From positions 248,001-312,000 of the forward strand of contig JAEPQK010000002.1 in NCBI GenBank assembly GCA_017640615.1: a stretch of 64,000 nt of DNA, written 5' to 3'. The position numbers and the translations under genes were made by a program. This DNA is from Rhizobiaceae bacterium. GTDB lineage: Bacteria > Pseudomonadota > Alphaproteobacteria > Rhizobiales > Rhizobiaceae. Of the stretch, positions 37,400-47,125 are shown piece after piece; position 1 is the stretch's first letter; each line of letters starts with the position of its first letter. A model generated the notes under the pieces. The model did not search any database, was not told where the DNA came from, and saw only the letters and a list, made by a program, of their open reading frames with translations.

Positions 37400-39079
37400 A
37401 TGAGCGAAGTCGAACGCGAAAGCATGGAATTCGATGTGGTGATTGTCGGAGCAGGGCCAGCCGGGCTCAGCGCCGCGATCCGCCTCAAACAGCTCAATTC
37501 CGAACTGTCCGTCGTGGTGCTCGAAAAGGGCGGCGAGGTCGGCGCCCACATTCTCTCAGGCGCGGTGGTGGACCCGATCGGCGTCGATCGTCTTCTGCCC
37601 GACTGGCGCGACGATCCCGACCATCCCTTCCAGACACCGGTGACGGACGATCACTTCCTGCTGCTCGGCCCGGCGGGTTCGCTGAAATTGCCGAACTTCA
37701 TGATGCCGCCGCTCATGAACAACCACGGCAACTACATCGTCTCGCTCGGCAATGTCTGCAAATGGCTGGCGGCTCGGGCCGAGGCGCTTGGCGTGGAAAT
37801 CTATCCGGGCTTCGCAGCCGCCGAGGTGCTCTACAATGACGATGGCGCGGTCATCGGCGTCGCGACGGGCGACATGGGCGTCGAGCGTGACGGTTCGCAC
37901 GGTCCCAACTATGTGCCGGGCATGGCGCTGCTCGGCAAATACACGCTGATTGGCGAGGGCGTCCGAGGCTCGCTTGCGAAGCAGCTGAACCAGAAGTTTG
38001 GACTGTCCGAGGGCCGCGAACCGCAGAAATTCGGCATCGGCCTGAAGGAACTCTGGGAAGTCGCGCCCGACAAGCACAAGCCGGGCCTTGTGCAGCATTC
38101 CTTCGGCTGGCCGCTTAAATCCAACACTGGCGGCGGCTCGTTCCTATATCATTTCGGCGACAATCTGGTCGCGGTCGGTTTTGTCGTTCACCTGAACTAC
38201 AAGAACCCGTATCTGGCGCCGTTCCAGGAATTCCAGCGCTTCAAAACGCATCCGGCGATCCGCGGCACTTTTGAAGGCGGCAAGCGCGTCTCATACGGTG
38301 CCCGCGCAATCACTGAGGGCGGCTGGCAGTCCGTACCGAAACTCACCTTCCCGGGTGGAGCGCTCATCGGCTGCTCGGCCGGCTTCGTCAACGTCCCGCG
38401 CATCAAGGGTTCGCACAATGCGGTGCTGTCCGGCATGCAGGCGGCCGAACATGTGGCGTCGGCCCTCGGCGAAGGCCGCGCGCATGACGAGATCACCGCC
38501 TACGAGGAAAACTGGCGCGCAAGCGAGATCGGCAAGGATCTAAAGAAGGTCCGCAACGTGAAGCCGCTGTGGTCGCGCTGGGGCACCTTCCTCGGTGTCG
38601 GCATTGGCGGGTTCGACATGTGGTGCAATTCGCTGTTCGGCTTCTCACTGTTCGGCACGCTCAAGCACGGCAAGACGGACGCCGCGTCCCTGGAGCCGGC
38701 CTCCAAACATGAGAAAATCGACTACCCGAAGCCCGATGGCGTTCTGACGTTTGACCGCCTGTCCTCGGTGTTCCTGTCGAACACCAACCACGAGGAAGAT
38801 CAGCCGGTCCACCTGCAGGTCAAGGATATGGAACTGCAGAAGACGTCCGAGCATGACGTCTTCGCCGGGCCGTCGACGCGTTATTGCCCGGCCGGCGTTT
38901 ACGAGTGGGTGGATGCCGACGGCAATGCCGCCGCCGATCCCTCGGCGAAGGATGTGCGCTTCGTCATCAATGCGCAGAATTGCGTGCACTGCAAAACCTG
39001 CGACATCAAGGATCCCAACCAGAACATCAACTGGGTGCCGCCGCAGGGCGGTGAGGGCCCCGTCTATCAGAACCTGTAA
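37400..39079 (+). CDS. Electron transfer flavoprotein-ubiquinone oxidoreductase
   Basis: FDVVIVGAGPAGLSAAIRLKQL, C-terminal [4Fe-4S] CVHCKTCDIKDPNQNINWVPPQGGEGPVYQNL. Confidence 0.97.
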   Translation: MSEVERESMEFDVVIVGAGPAGLSAAIRLKQLNSELSVVVLEKGGEVGAHILSGAVVDPIGVDRLLPDWRDDPDHPFQTPVTDDHFLLLGPAGSLKLPNFMMPPLMNNHGNYIVSLGNVCKWLAARAEALGVEIYPGFAAAEVLYNDDGAVIGVATGDMGVERDGSHGPNYVPGMALLGKYTLIGEGVRGSLAKQLNQKFGLSEGREPQKFGIGLKELWEVAPDKHKPGLVQHSFGWPLKSNTGGGSFLYHFGDNLVAVGFVVHLNYKNPYLAPFQEFQRFKTHPAIRGTFEGGKRVSYGARAITEGGWQSVPKLTFPGGALIGCSAGFVNVPRIKGSHNAVLSGMQAAEHVASALGEGRAHDEITAYEENWRASEIGKDLKKVRNVKPLWSRWGTFLGVGIGGFDMWCNSLFGFSLFGTLKHGKTDAASLEPASKHEKIDYPKPDGVLTFDRLSSVFLSNTNHEEDQPVHLQVKDMELQKTSEHDVFAGPSTRYCPAGVYEWVDADGNAAADPSAKDVRFVINAQNCVHCKTCDIKDPNQNINWVPPQGGEGPVYQNL

Positions 39080-39118
39080 GGCGCGCCGGGGGGGCTTGGC
39101 CCGGAGAAGGCTTTGCCC

Positions 39119-40024
39119 ATGAAGTACCACCTCGTGCTCAACCGCAATGGCGGCACGTTCAGTACGCTCGACATGGATGCGTTTCGCGCCAGCGCCGACG
39201 CGCTGTTGCGTGCGTCCGGCCATAAAGCGACCTTCGACATCGTTGGTGGCAGCGAGATTGAGGCCGCACTTGAGCGCGGCGCGCGCAAAGGCGGCATAGA
39301 CGCAATGATCGCCGGTGGTGGCGACGGCACGATCTCGGCGGCCGCGCGTATCTGCTGGAAGACAGGCATGCCGCTCGGCGTATTGCCCGCCGGCACGATG
39401 AACCTCTTCGCGCGTTCGCTTGGGCTGTTCCCCATGAGCGTCGACGCCGCGCTGAGTGTGCTCGCCCAATCCTCCATCGCGCCGGTCGATATTTCGAGCG
39501 TCAATGGCAGAGGCTTCATCCATCAGTTCGCCGCAGGCCTGCACCCGCGCATGGTGCGGTTCAGAAGCCGCTACGATTATGCGTCCCGGCTGGGAAAAAT
39601 CCGCGCCAGTGTCCAGGCGGCGGTGGATGTGATTTTCGACCCGCCCTCATTTCCCGTGGAGACGGAGATAGATGGCGAAGCCGAACGCAAGACGGTCTCA
39701 ATGATCTCCGTCTCCAACAACCCGTTCGGGCCCGACCCGCTGATGTTTCAGGATCGGCTCGATACCGGCCACCTCGGTTTTTACACCGCGCCGGCCCTGC
39801 GGCCTTCGGGTGTCGCGCGTCTGGCGCTGGATATTCTGTCGGCGCGCCGGGATCGCAACCCGCATTTGACCGAGCGCACAGCCTCGGCGGTTTCGCTGTC
39901 GTTTCCGCGCCACCGCAAGGCGGCGAACATGGTGCTGGACGGCGAGCTGCTGCCGCTGCCGCGCGACGCGGATATTCTCATCCATCCCGGTGCGCTTAAT
40001 GTGCTGAAGCCGCAAACACCCTGA
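39119..40024 (+). CDS. Diacylglycerol/lipid kinase family protein
   Basis: MIAGGGDGTISAAARICWKTGMPLGVLPAGTMNLFARSLGL. Confidence 0.93.
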   Translation: MKYHLVLNRNGGTFSTLDMDAFRASADALLRASGHKATFDIVGGSEIEAALERGARKGGIDAMIAGGGDGTISAAARICWKTGMPLGVLPAGTMNLFARSLGLFPMSVDAALSVLAQSSIAPVDISSVNGRGFIHQFAAGLHPRMVRFRSRYDYASRLGKIRASVQAAVDVIFDPPSFPVETEIDGEAERKTVSMISVSNNPFGPDPLMFQDRLDTGHLGFYTAPALRPSGVARLALDILSARRDRNPHLTERTASAVSLSFPRHRKAANMVLDGELLPLPRDADILIHPGALNVLKPQTP

Positions 40025-40025
40025 G

Positions 40026-40994
40026 TCAGTCAGCCAGCCGAAATTCCATCAGAACCGGCAGGTGATCGGAACCGACTGACGGACCGCGCTCGATTTCGCC
40101 GACACTGATCGCGCCTTTGACCAGTATCTGGTCGAGCGGCAGGCCTGCATAGCGCCGCAGCGTATCTGGAAGCCACGCTCTCAGCCAGGTCGGGCCGACG
40201 AAGCCGGCAGCGTGCAAGCCGCCACCTTCGGCAAGCACGTCTGTCGTATGGCTCCATGGCGCGGCATTGAAGTCGCCCGCCAGAAGCGCCGTGTCGCCAA
40301 GTCGCCGTAGGTCGCGGGCATTCCATGCCGCCTGGTCGGGCTGGTCGTAAGGCCATGGCCAGTGCAGGTGAAGCGAAGCGACATCAACCTGTTGCCCGTC
40401 GAACTCAATCGTGGCGAATGCCAGAAGACCGTCATCCACGCAGTTCGTGCTACCTGGCTTGATCGGAAAGCGTGACAGGATTGCCGCGCCGCCGAGGCGC
40501 GACTCGCGTTCGCAGATCACACGGTGTGGATAGGCGGCCTGCAGCACTCCCAGCCGCGCGATCCAAATACGCGACACTTCTTGCAACGTAACAATGTCTG
40601 GCCGAGACTGTTCGAGCAGTGCGAACAGCGGCTCCGGGCTTTCATTGTCGAAGCGCAGATTGGCTTGCATTAGCCGATAAGTTTTTTCGCTCGCAGACTC
40701 GGCTGCGGTCCGGACTGCCGTCGGCGTCATGATAGGGATCAACGTGATCGCAGACGCGGCAATGGCTGCCAAGCATGTGATCGCCGCGAACCGGCGCCAC
40801 CGCTGCATCACCAAAAGCAACGCGGCGCTGGCAAAGGAAAGCGCGGCGAGATGCAGCCGAAAATGCGACAGCGAGTCGATTGCGGGATGCAGCGCGTTGG
40901 CTAGGCTGAGTAACGCCAGTACGGCCGCGAAAGCGCTGGCCACGGCCAACAGCCATGCAGTTGTGCTTCCAGCCAATGTCAGAATTCGCGTCAA
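40026..40994 (-). CDS. Endonuclease/exonuclease/phosphatase family protein
   Basis: LMQANLRFDNESPEPLFALLEQSRPDIVTLQEVSRIW...LLAGDFNAAPWSHTT...GSDHLPVLMEF; N-terminal TM helices. Confidence 0.93.
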   Translation of the reverse strand: MTRILTLAGSTTAWLLAVASAFAAVLALLSLANALHPAIDSLSHFRLHLAALSFASAALLLVMQRWRRFAAITCLAAIAASAITLIPIMTPTAVRTAAESASEKTYRLMQANLRFDNESPEPLFALLEQSRPDIVTLQEVSRIWIARLGVLQAAYPHRVICERESRLGGAAILSRFPIKPGSTNCVDDGLLAFATIEFDGQQVDVASLHLHWPWPYDQPDQAAWNARDLRRLGDTALLAGDFNAAPWSHTTDVLAEGGGLHAAGFVGPTWLRAWLPDTLRRYAGLPLDQILVKGAISVGEIERGPSVGSDHLPVLMEFRLAD

Positions 40995-41068
40995 ACGAAG
41001 CCGCTCATCCGGTTCAGCCCGTGACGATCAGGCCCGTCAAACAAGGCCTGATCGTGGAGATTCCACCT

Positions 41069-42571
41069 CTATTGGAACGCAGTCTCGGAAAAACTTCTGA
41101 GCTTGCGCGAATGCAGCCGCTCAGAAGGCATCTCGGCCAGCTTTTCCACCGCCATGAGGCCGATCTTGAGATGTTGCGCCACCTGCCGCTTGTAGAACTC
41201 GGTCGCCATGCCCGGCAGCTTCAGTTCGCCATGCAGCGGCTTGTCGGAAACGCAAAGCAACGTCCCGTAGGGCACCCTGAAGCGGAAGCCGTTGGCGGCA
41301 ATCGTTGCCGATTCCATATCGAGCGCAATCGCCCTTGACTGCGAAAGCCGATGCACCGGGCCTCGCTGGTCGCGCAGTTCCCAGTTGCGGTTGTCGATGG
41401 TGGCCACGGTGCCGGTGCGCATGATGCGCTTCAGATCGTAACCGGCGAGCCCGGTCACTTCTGCCACAGCCTCCTGGATCGCCACCTGAACTTCCGCAAG
41501 CGCCGGCAGCGGCACCCAGACCGGAAGGTCGTCGTCCAGCACGTGATCCTCGCGCACATAAGCGTGGGCCAGAACGTAGTCGCCGAGCTCCTGGCTGTTG
41601 CGCAGGCCGGCGCAATGTCCCAGCATCAGCCAGGCATGCGGCCGCAACACTGCGATATGGTCGGTGATCGTTTTGGCGTTGGACGGGCCGACGCCGATAT
41701 TGACCATAGTCACGCCACCATGGCCGGGCTTCACCAGATGATAGGCCGGCATCTGCGGCATGCGCGGCGGTGCAATACCGTCGGCCGGCGTTTCTTCACC
41801 GGCTTTGGTGACTAGGTTGCCGGGCTCCACGAACTCGGTATACCCGCCTCCGCCGTCGGCCATGAGCTGCCGCGCCAGAACGCAGAATTCGTCGATATAA
41901 AACTGGTAGTTGGTGAACAGCACGAAGTTCTGGAAATGCGATGGGCTGGTCGCCGTGTAGTGCGCCAGCCGATGCAGCGAATAGTCGATGCGCTGCGCCG
42001 TGAACGGCGCCAGCGGCACCGGCTCGCCGGGCAGGGGCTCGAAGGTCCCGTTGGCGATCTGGTCGTCGGTCGCGGTTAGATCCGGCACGTCGAACAGGTC
42101 GCGCAGCGGGCGGTTGACGCGCTCGGCCACGGCCGTATCGACATAGTCACCTTCATGAAACGCGAAGTGCAACGGGATCGGCGTTTCCGATTCCGCAATG
42201 GTGATCGGTACGCCGTGATTGCGCATCATCAGCCGCAACTGTTCATGCAAATAGCTGTCGAAGAGGTCAGGCCGCGTAACCGTGGTCGAATAGAAGCCGG
42301 GCGACGTGACATGCCCATAGGGCAGGCGGGAATCCACCTGCGTGTAGCTCGACACCGCAACCCCGATCTCTGGGTAGAATGCGCGGTAGCGCGTCGTCGG
42401 CGCGGTGTCCGGCGAAAGCCCGTTGAAGGCGTCGCGCAGGAAGGCGGTGTTTCGGTCGTAGAGTTTGCGCAGCTCGGCCACGGCTTCGGCAGCGTCGGTG
42501 AAGCTGCGCTGCCCATAAGGGTCTGGCGTTGCTACGGATTCAATTGGTTGTGGGTAGATTCGTTTGTCCAT
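41069..42571 (-). CDS. amn: AMP nucleosidase
   Basis: ARTMA-type N-terminus FYPEIGVAVSSYTQVDSRLPYGHVTSPGFYSTTVTRPDLF; MVNIGVGPSNAKTITDHIAVLRPHAWLMLGHCAGLRNSQ. Confidence 0.95.
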   Translation of the reverse strand: MDKRIYPQPIESVATPDPYGQRSFTDAAEAVAELRKLYDRNTAFLRDAFNGLSPDTAPTTRYRAFYPEIGVAVSSYTQVDSRLPYGHVTSPGFYSTTVTRPDLFDSYLHEQLRLMMRNHGVPITIAESETPIPLHFAFHEGDYVDTAVAERVNRPLRDLFDVPDLTATDDQIANGTFEPLPGEPVPLAPFTAQRIDYSLHRLAHYTATSPSHFQNFVLFTNYQFYIDEFCVLARQLMADGGGGYTEFVEPGNLVTKAGEETPADGIAPPRMPQMPAYHLVKPGHGGVTMVNIGVGPSNAKTITDHIAVLRPHAWLMLGHCAGLRNSQELGDYVLAHAYVREDHVLDDDLPVWVPLPALAEVQVAIQEAVAEVTGLAGYDLKRIMRTGTVATIDNRNWELRDQRGPVHRLSQSRAIALDMESATIAANGFRFRVPYGTLLCVSDKPLHGELKLPGMATEFYKRQVAQHLKIGLMAVEKLAEMPSERLHSRKLRSFSETAFQ

Positions 42572-42685
42572 GTCCCAATATAGAGAACTTGCATGACGTT
42601 TGCGAGAACACGCAGCGTCGCATCTCCGATTTGGTTTACGCAGGCGAACCGAATTCTCCGCTCTGGATCAATGGACTGCGGGCAT

Positions 42686-42874
42686 CTACGAGCGCTGCAG
42701 GCTTACCATCAGCACGAACCCGGCGCCGCTCGACATTGACGGGGCTTCGCCGATGAACTGCGACGTGCCGGCGCGTACGCCCTGAACCGCTATCAGCGGA
42801 GCGGCGACTGCGATCGCGATCAGAGCTGCACGCAGAAACGCGCCGAACAGGCCGTGGATTGAATGTCTGGTCAT
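42686..42874 (-). CDS. Small secreted/membrane protein (62 aa)
   Basis: MTRHSIHGLFGAFLRAALIAIAVAAPLIAVQGVRAGTSQ..., signal-like N-terminus. Confidence 0.45.
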   Translation of the reverse strand: MTRHSIHGLFGAFLRAALIAIAVAAPLIAVQGVRAGTSQFIGEAPSMSSGAGFVLMVSLQRS

Positions 42875-42906
42875 CTTCGTCTTTTCCCTTCGGGGTCTTT
42901 TCGGCG

Positions 42907-43077
42907 TCAGTCGCGCATGGGAGGGCTGCAACGCAGGCCGTTTTCAAAAATGCAGGGGACAACGGTGCCAACCGGCCAGTGGAAGGCTGAGCGGCTCGGT
43001 TCTGCGACAAGGCCGGCAAATCCGATTCCGAAGAGCGCGACGAGCAGACACACGATGGTGAAACGGCGGATGAGCAT
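42907..43077 (-). CDS. Small secreted/membrane protein (56 aa)
   Basis: MLIRRFTIVCLLVALFGIGFAGLVAEPSRSAFHWPVGTVVPCIFENGLRC..., TM or signal segment. Confidence 0.45.
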   Translation of the reverse strand: MLIRRFTIVCLLVALFGIGFAGLVAEPSRSAFHWPVGTVVPCIFENGLRCSPPMRD

Positions 43078-43267
43078 CTGTTGTCCCTTCTGATGACGCG
43101 GAACATGCCAAAATGCGTCTGAACCACCTCTGAGAGCTGCGTTCAGCCGCCGTTCAGCTTTGTTAATCGGGGATCGAGGTTGGCTGCCTGGCGTCTCGTG
43201 CTGGCCCAACGGCGAGCGCTTGGCGCGGACCGGCCATTGTGCTGTGCTGCGCGCCGTCGAAGGAGAG

Positions 43268-43978
43268 ATGCCAATGGCCGCGCAGACGAAAGCGATCGAA
43301 CTCTACTATTGGCCGACACCGAATGGCTGGAAGATCAGCGTCATGCTGGAAGAGCTGGGCACGCCCTATGAGGTGAAATTCGTCAACATCGGGCGCGGCG
43401 AACAGTTCGAGCCGTCATTTCTGGAGATTTCGCCCAACAATCGCATGCCCGCCATCATCGATCCCGACGGTCCGGACGGCCCGCCGATCTCGGTTTTCGA
43501 GTCAGGCGCGATCCTGCAATATCTCGGACGCAAATTCGGCCGCTTCTATCCGGCCGACGAGCGCGGCCGCGTCGAGGTCGATCAATGGCTGATGTGGCAG
43601 ATGGGCGGGCTGGGGCCGATGTGCGGCCAGGCGCATCATTTCAGGCAATATGCGCCCGAACAGGTACCCTACGCCATCGAACGCTACACCAATGAGGTGA
43701 ACCGTCTATATGGCGTGATGAACAAGCGTCTGGCGGAGTGTGATTTCCTTGCCGGCGACTATTCGATTGCAGATATCGCCTGCGTCGGCTGGGTCCGGCC
43801 CTACAAGAACCAGGGCCAGAGCCTTGACGACTTTCCCAACCTCAAGCGCTGGTTCGAAGCGATCATGGCGCGGCCCGCCGTCGAGCGCGGTATGGCGGTG
43901 GGGCAGGAGTTCCGCCGCAATCTTGCGGACGACAAGCAAGCCCAGAAAGTGCTTTTCGGGCAAAAGGCTCGGAACTAG
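43268..43978 (+). CDS. Glutathione S-transferase
   Basis: IELYYWPTPNGWKISVMLEELGTPYEVKFVNIGRGEQFEPSFLEISPNNRMPAI; YghU/Ure2p-like. Confidence 0.92.
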   Translation: MPMAAQTKAIELYYWPTPNGWKISVMLEELGTPYEVKFVNIGRGEQFEPSFLEISPNNRMPAIIDPDGPDGPPISVFESGAILQYLGRKFGRFYPADERGRVEVDQWLMWQMGGLGPMCGQAHHFRQYAPEQVPYAIERYTNEVNRLYGVMNKRLAECDFLAGDYSIADIACVGWVRPYKNQGQSLDDFPNLKRWFEAIMARPAVERGMAVGQEFRRNLADDKQAQKVLFGQKARN

Positions 43979-44035
43979 CGCGGCGCTCTTGCGCAGACAC
44001 CGCGCCGGGCGGGCCGGCGCGGATGTCAGGTCAGC

Positions 44036-44383
44036 CTACTGGCGGACGAGATTTTCGCTTTTGCACACAAGGCCACCCAGCACGCAGCCAGCCAAAGACA
44101 GCGTGTTGCCGCTGATCGTCGCCTTGCCGGTGTAGGTCTTGCCTTCGTCGAGCTTGTTGACCTTGCCCTTGTAGCTCGTACCAGAGCCGTTCATGCAGCC
44201 GATCGACTTGTTTTTGTATTCGCCCGTCAAAACCGTGCCGCAATATTTGTCGCCGCCTGCCGAGGCGTAGCGGATCAAGGTGCCGTTTGGCCGCTTCCAG
44301 GTGCCCACTATGGGCTCGGCTGCGATTGCGGTGGTTGTAAAGGCAATGCCGGCGGCTAGCGCCAGGGCCATGCTGCGGATCAT
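44036..44383 (-). CDS. DUF2147 family secreted protein
   Basis: Signal peptide; IVGTWKRPNGTLIRYASAGGDKYCGTVLTGEYKNKSIGCM. Confidence 0.85.
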   Translation of the reverse strand: MIRSMALALAAGIAFTTTAIAAEPIVGTWKRPNGTLIRYASAGGDKYCGTVLTGEYKNKSIGCMNGSGTSYKGKVNKLDEGKTYTGKATISGNTLSLAGCVLGGLVCKSENLVRQ

Positions 44384-44421
44384 GATTTCCTCCCAAAAGC
44401 GAACGCCGCCATACCGGAGCG

Positions 44422-44437
44422 TTTACGCGTACGTAAA
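44422..44437. promoter_or_regulatory. Second LiuR-like palindrome, upstream of the DUF2147 gene
   Basis: TTTACGCGTACGTAAA; shares TT-ACG--TACGT-AA with the site at 37252. Confidence 0.4.
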
Positions 44438-44809
44438 GGTAAAGCAAATCGTTTGACTGGAAAAGCCGCCCGGCGACCGAAATTTTCGCCCCGTGGGCAC
44501 GCACCAATGTGCGGCGCATTGCGCTCTCGCTTAGCGATTTCGCGAACTACGGTCGGATTCCTTGGTGAAGAATCTGTTGCGCTCCAAAGGGGGTATTTTA
44601 GCGGTTCCAACCGCCGAAGCGCGGAATCCAGCCATCTCTATGATTAACGAAAATTCGGATTTACCGAAAATTTTATGTTTGTTTTCCTGAGGTTAAGCAA
44701 CCCGCTTAACGGCGGATTCAAGCCTCCCCGGCAATCTGCGAACCATCGAAACAACAGCGCAACAGGCGAAAACGCCGGGCGCTCTCAGGGGTAAAACAGG
44801 GGATTTGAA

Positions 44810-45067
44810 ATGGCTCGTTATGAGATGATCGAAAGCGGAATGGGAAGTGCTGCCAAGGCCGACATCCTGTTCGAGATGGGGCTCATGTATGCGACCGGCC
44901 GCGATTGCGAAGCCGATGTCGTCGCCGCCCACAAATGGTTCAACATTGCCGCCATCAAGGGTTCGGAACGCGCCGCTGCGCTGCGCAGCGAACTTGCCGC
45001 CGGCATGTCCAAGATCGAGATCGCCCGCGCACTGCGCGAAGCCCGCGAGTGGATGACCACGCACTAG
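44810..45067 (+). CDS. Sel1-repeat-like small protein
   Basis: KADILFEMGLMYATGRDCEADVVAAHKWFNIAAIKGSERAAALRSELAAGM. Confidence 0.8.
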   Translation: MARYEMIESGMGSAAKADILFEMGLMYATGRDCEADVVAAHKWFNIAAIKGSERAAALRSELAAGMSKIEIARALREAREWMTTH

Positions 45068-45083
45068 GTGGTGTTGGTTCGCC

Positions 45084-47045
45084 TCACTCCGCTTCCGCGA
45101 AGCGAACCAGAACGGTTCCGTCGCTTACCTGCGTGCCTTCCGCCACGATTTCCGCGATCTCGCCGTCATGCGGCGCGGTGATGGTGTGCTCCATCTTCAT
45201 CGCCTCCAGCACCAGCAGCGCTTGCCCTTTGGTGACCGGTTGACCGGTCTCGGCCCGAACCACCTTCACGAGCCCTGGCATCGGCGCGCGCAGATTGTCG
45301 CCGCCGGTCGCGTCGTCCTCCGCGGCCTCCAGCGGGTCGGGAGCAACGAAGCTATGCGCCACCGCGCCTTCAAACACCGTAACATGGCCCGGCCACCGCG
45401 CCTGGCGCAGGCCGCCTGACGCCACGCTGGCCGGCTCCAGCATCTGCACGGAGCCATCGATCTCAATCCTGAAGCGACCGCCAACGTCGGCCGTCAATGC
45501 GGCATCCAATGTCCGATCGCCATGGGAGATGGCGACCTTGCGCGGCGTTGCGGCAAAATGCGCATAGCCCGTTAGAGTCGACCAAGGATCGTCCGTGCGT
45601 TTCATCTCGAGCGCCCCCGAAGCAACCATCGCTGCAAGTGCTGCAACGCGGGGCGAGGGTGCCGGCTGCGCCGTCAGCGTATCCTGCTTACGGCCAATCA
45701 GCCCGGTGTCGACATCGCCGGCAGCAAAGTCTTCATCCGCTGCAAGGGCGGCCAGAAACGCCGTGTTCACGGTCGAGCCGGCAACATCCGTGGCATCGAG
45801 CGCCTCGCCCAGTGCCTTAAGGGCCGACCGGCGGTCGGCGGCATGCGTTACAAGCTTTGCGATCATCGGGTCGTAGAAGGGTGAGATTGCGTCTCCTTGC
45901 CGAACACCGGTCTCGACGCGGATCGCAGCACCAGGTTCTGCTTCGCTCGGAAACGCGAGATGATGCAGGGTGCCGGTTGCTGGCAAAAAGCCGCGCGCAG
46001 CGTCCTCGGCGTAGATGCGCGCTTCGAATGCGTGCCCGTTGAGGCCGATCTCGTCCTGGCCTCGCGGCAGCTTTTCGCCCGAAGCTACACGCAGCTGCCA
46101 CTCTACAAGATCGACACCCGTGACCATCTCCGTAACCGGATGCTCGACCTGCAGCCGTGTGTTCATTTCCATGAACCAGAAACGGTCTGGCCGCAGGCCT
46201 TCTGAGGCATCGACGATGAACTCGATCGTGCCCGCACCCGAATAGCTGATAGCCTTGGCCGCTTTGACGGCAGCCGAAGTCATCGCCTCGCGCATTTCCG
46301 CCGTCATGCCGGGCGCTGGGGCCTCTTCGATCACCTTCTGGTGGCGGCGCTGCGCCGAGCAGTCGCGCTCGAACAGATGAACGGCATTGCCATGATTGTC
46401 GCCGAACACCTGCACTTCGATATGGCGCGGTTTCTCTACGAATTTTTCGACCAGAACGGCCTCGTCGCCGAAGGAGGCTTTCGCTTCGCGCTTCGCGCCC
46501 GCCAGCGCTTCGGCGAAGTCGTCGGCGTGGTCGACACGGCGCATGCCCTTGCCGCCACCGCCCGCCCGCGCCTTGATGAGCACTGGGTAGCCGATCTCGC
46601 GCGCCTTGCCGGCCAGCACCACGATTTCCTGCGCTTCGCCGTGATAGCCGGGCACGACCGGAACACCGGCCTTTTCCATCAGCCGCTTGGCAGCGTCCTT
46701 AAGGCCCATGGCCCGGATCGATTTTGCGGACGGACCAATGAAGGTCAGTCCGGCGTTCTCGACCGCCTCAACGAAATCCGGATTTTCCGAAAGGAAGCCA
46801 TAGCCCGGATGGATCGCCTGCGCGCCGGCTGCCTTCGCGGCCTCGATGATGCGCGCCCCTACCAGATAGCTCTCTGCGGCAGGTGCCGGGCCGATATGCA
46901 CCGCTTCGTCGGCCATTTCGACGTGCAGCGCATCGCGGTCCGCATCGGAGTAGACGGCAACGGTTGCGACGCCCATGCGCCTTGCCGTGCGGATCACTCT
47001 GCACGCGATTTCGCCGCGATTGGCGATCAAGATCATGGAGAACAT
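45084..47045 (-). CDS. mccA: Acyl-CoA carboxylase biotin-carboxylase/BCCP subunit, likely methylcrotonyl-CoA carboxylase alpha
   Basis: MFSMILIANRGEIACRVIRTARRMGVATVAVYSDADRDALHVEMADEAVHIG; biotinyl motif LVLEAMKMEHTI; MCC assignment from the nearby MCC beta and IVD genes. Confidence 0.9.
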   Translation of the reverse strand: MFSMILIANRGEIACRVIRTARRMGVATVAVYSDADRDALHVEMADEAVHIGPAPAAESYLVGARIIEAAKAAGAQAIHPGYGFLSENPDFVEAVENAGLTFIGPSAKSIRAMGLKDAAKRLMEKAGVPVVPGYHGEAQEIVVLAGKAREIGYPVLIKARAGGGGKGMRRVDHADDFAEALAGAKREAKASFGDEAVLVEKFVEKPRHIEVQVFGDNHGNAVHLFERDCSAQRRHQKVIEEAPAPGMTAEMREAMTSAAVKAAKAISYSGAGTIEFIVDASEGLRPDRFWFMEMNTRLQVEHPVTEMVTGVDLVEWQLRVASGEKLPRGQDEIGLNGHAFEARIYAEDAARGFLPATGTLHHLAFPSEAEPGAAIRVETGVRQGDAISPFYDPMIAKLVTHAADRRSALKALGEALDATDVAGSTVNTAFLAALAADEDFAAGDVDTGLIGRKQDTLTAQPAPSPRVAALAAMVASGALEMKRTDDPWSTLTGYAHFAATPRKVAISHGDRTLDAALTADVGGRFRIEIDGSVQMLEPASVASGGLRQARWPGHVTVFEGAVAHSFVAPDPLEAAEDDATGGDNLRAPMPGLVKVVRAETGQPVTKGQALLVLEAMKMEHTITAPHDGEIAEIVAEGTQVSDGTVLVRFAEAE

Positions 47046-47125
47046 CGGTTTCCTCGCAGGCTTTTCACATGATTAGCCACGCGGTGGCGTACAAGTCCAG
47101 CCTGTGCAAGCGGGCTTGCCTCGCA

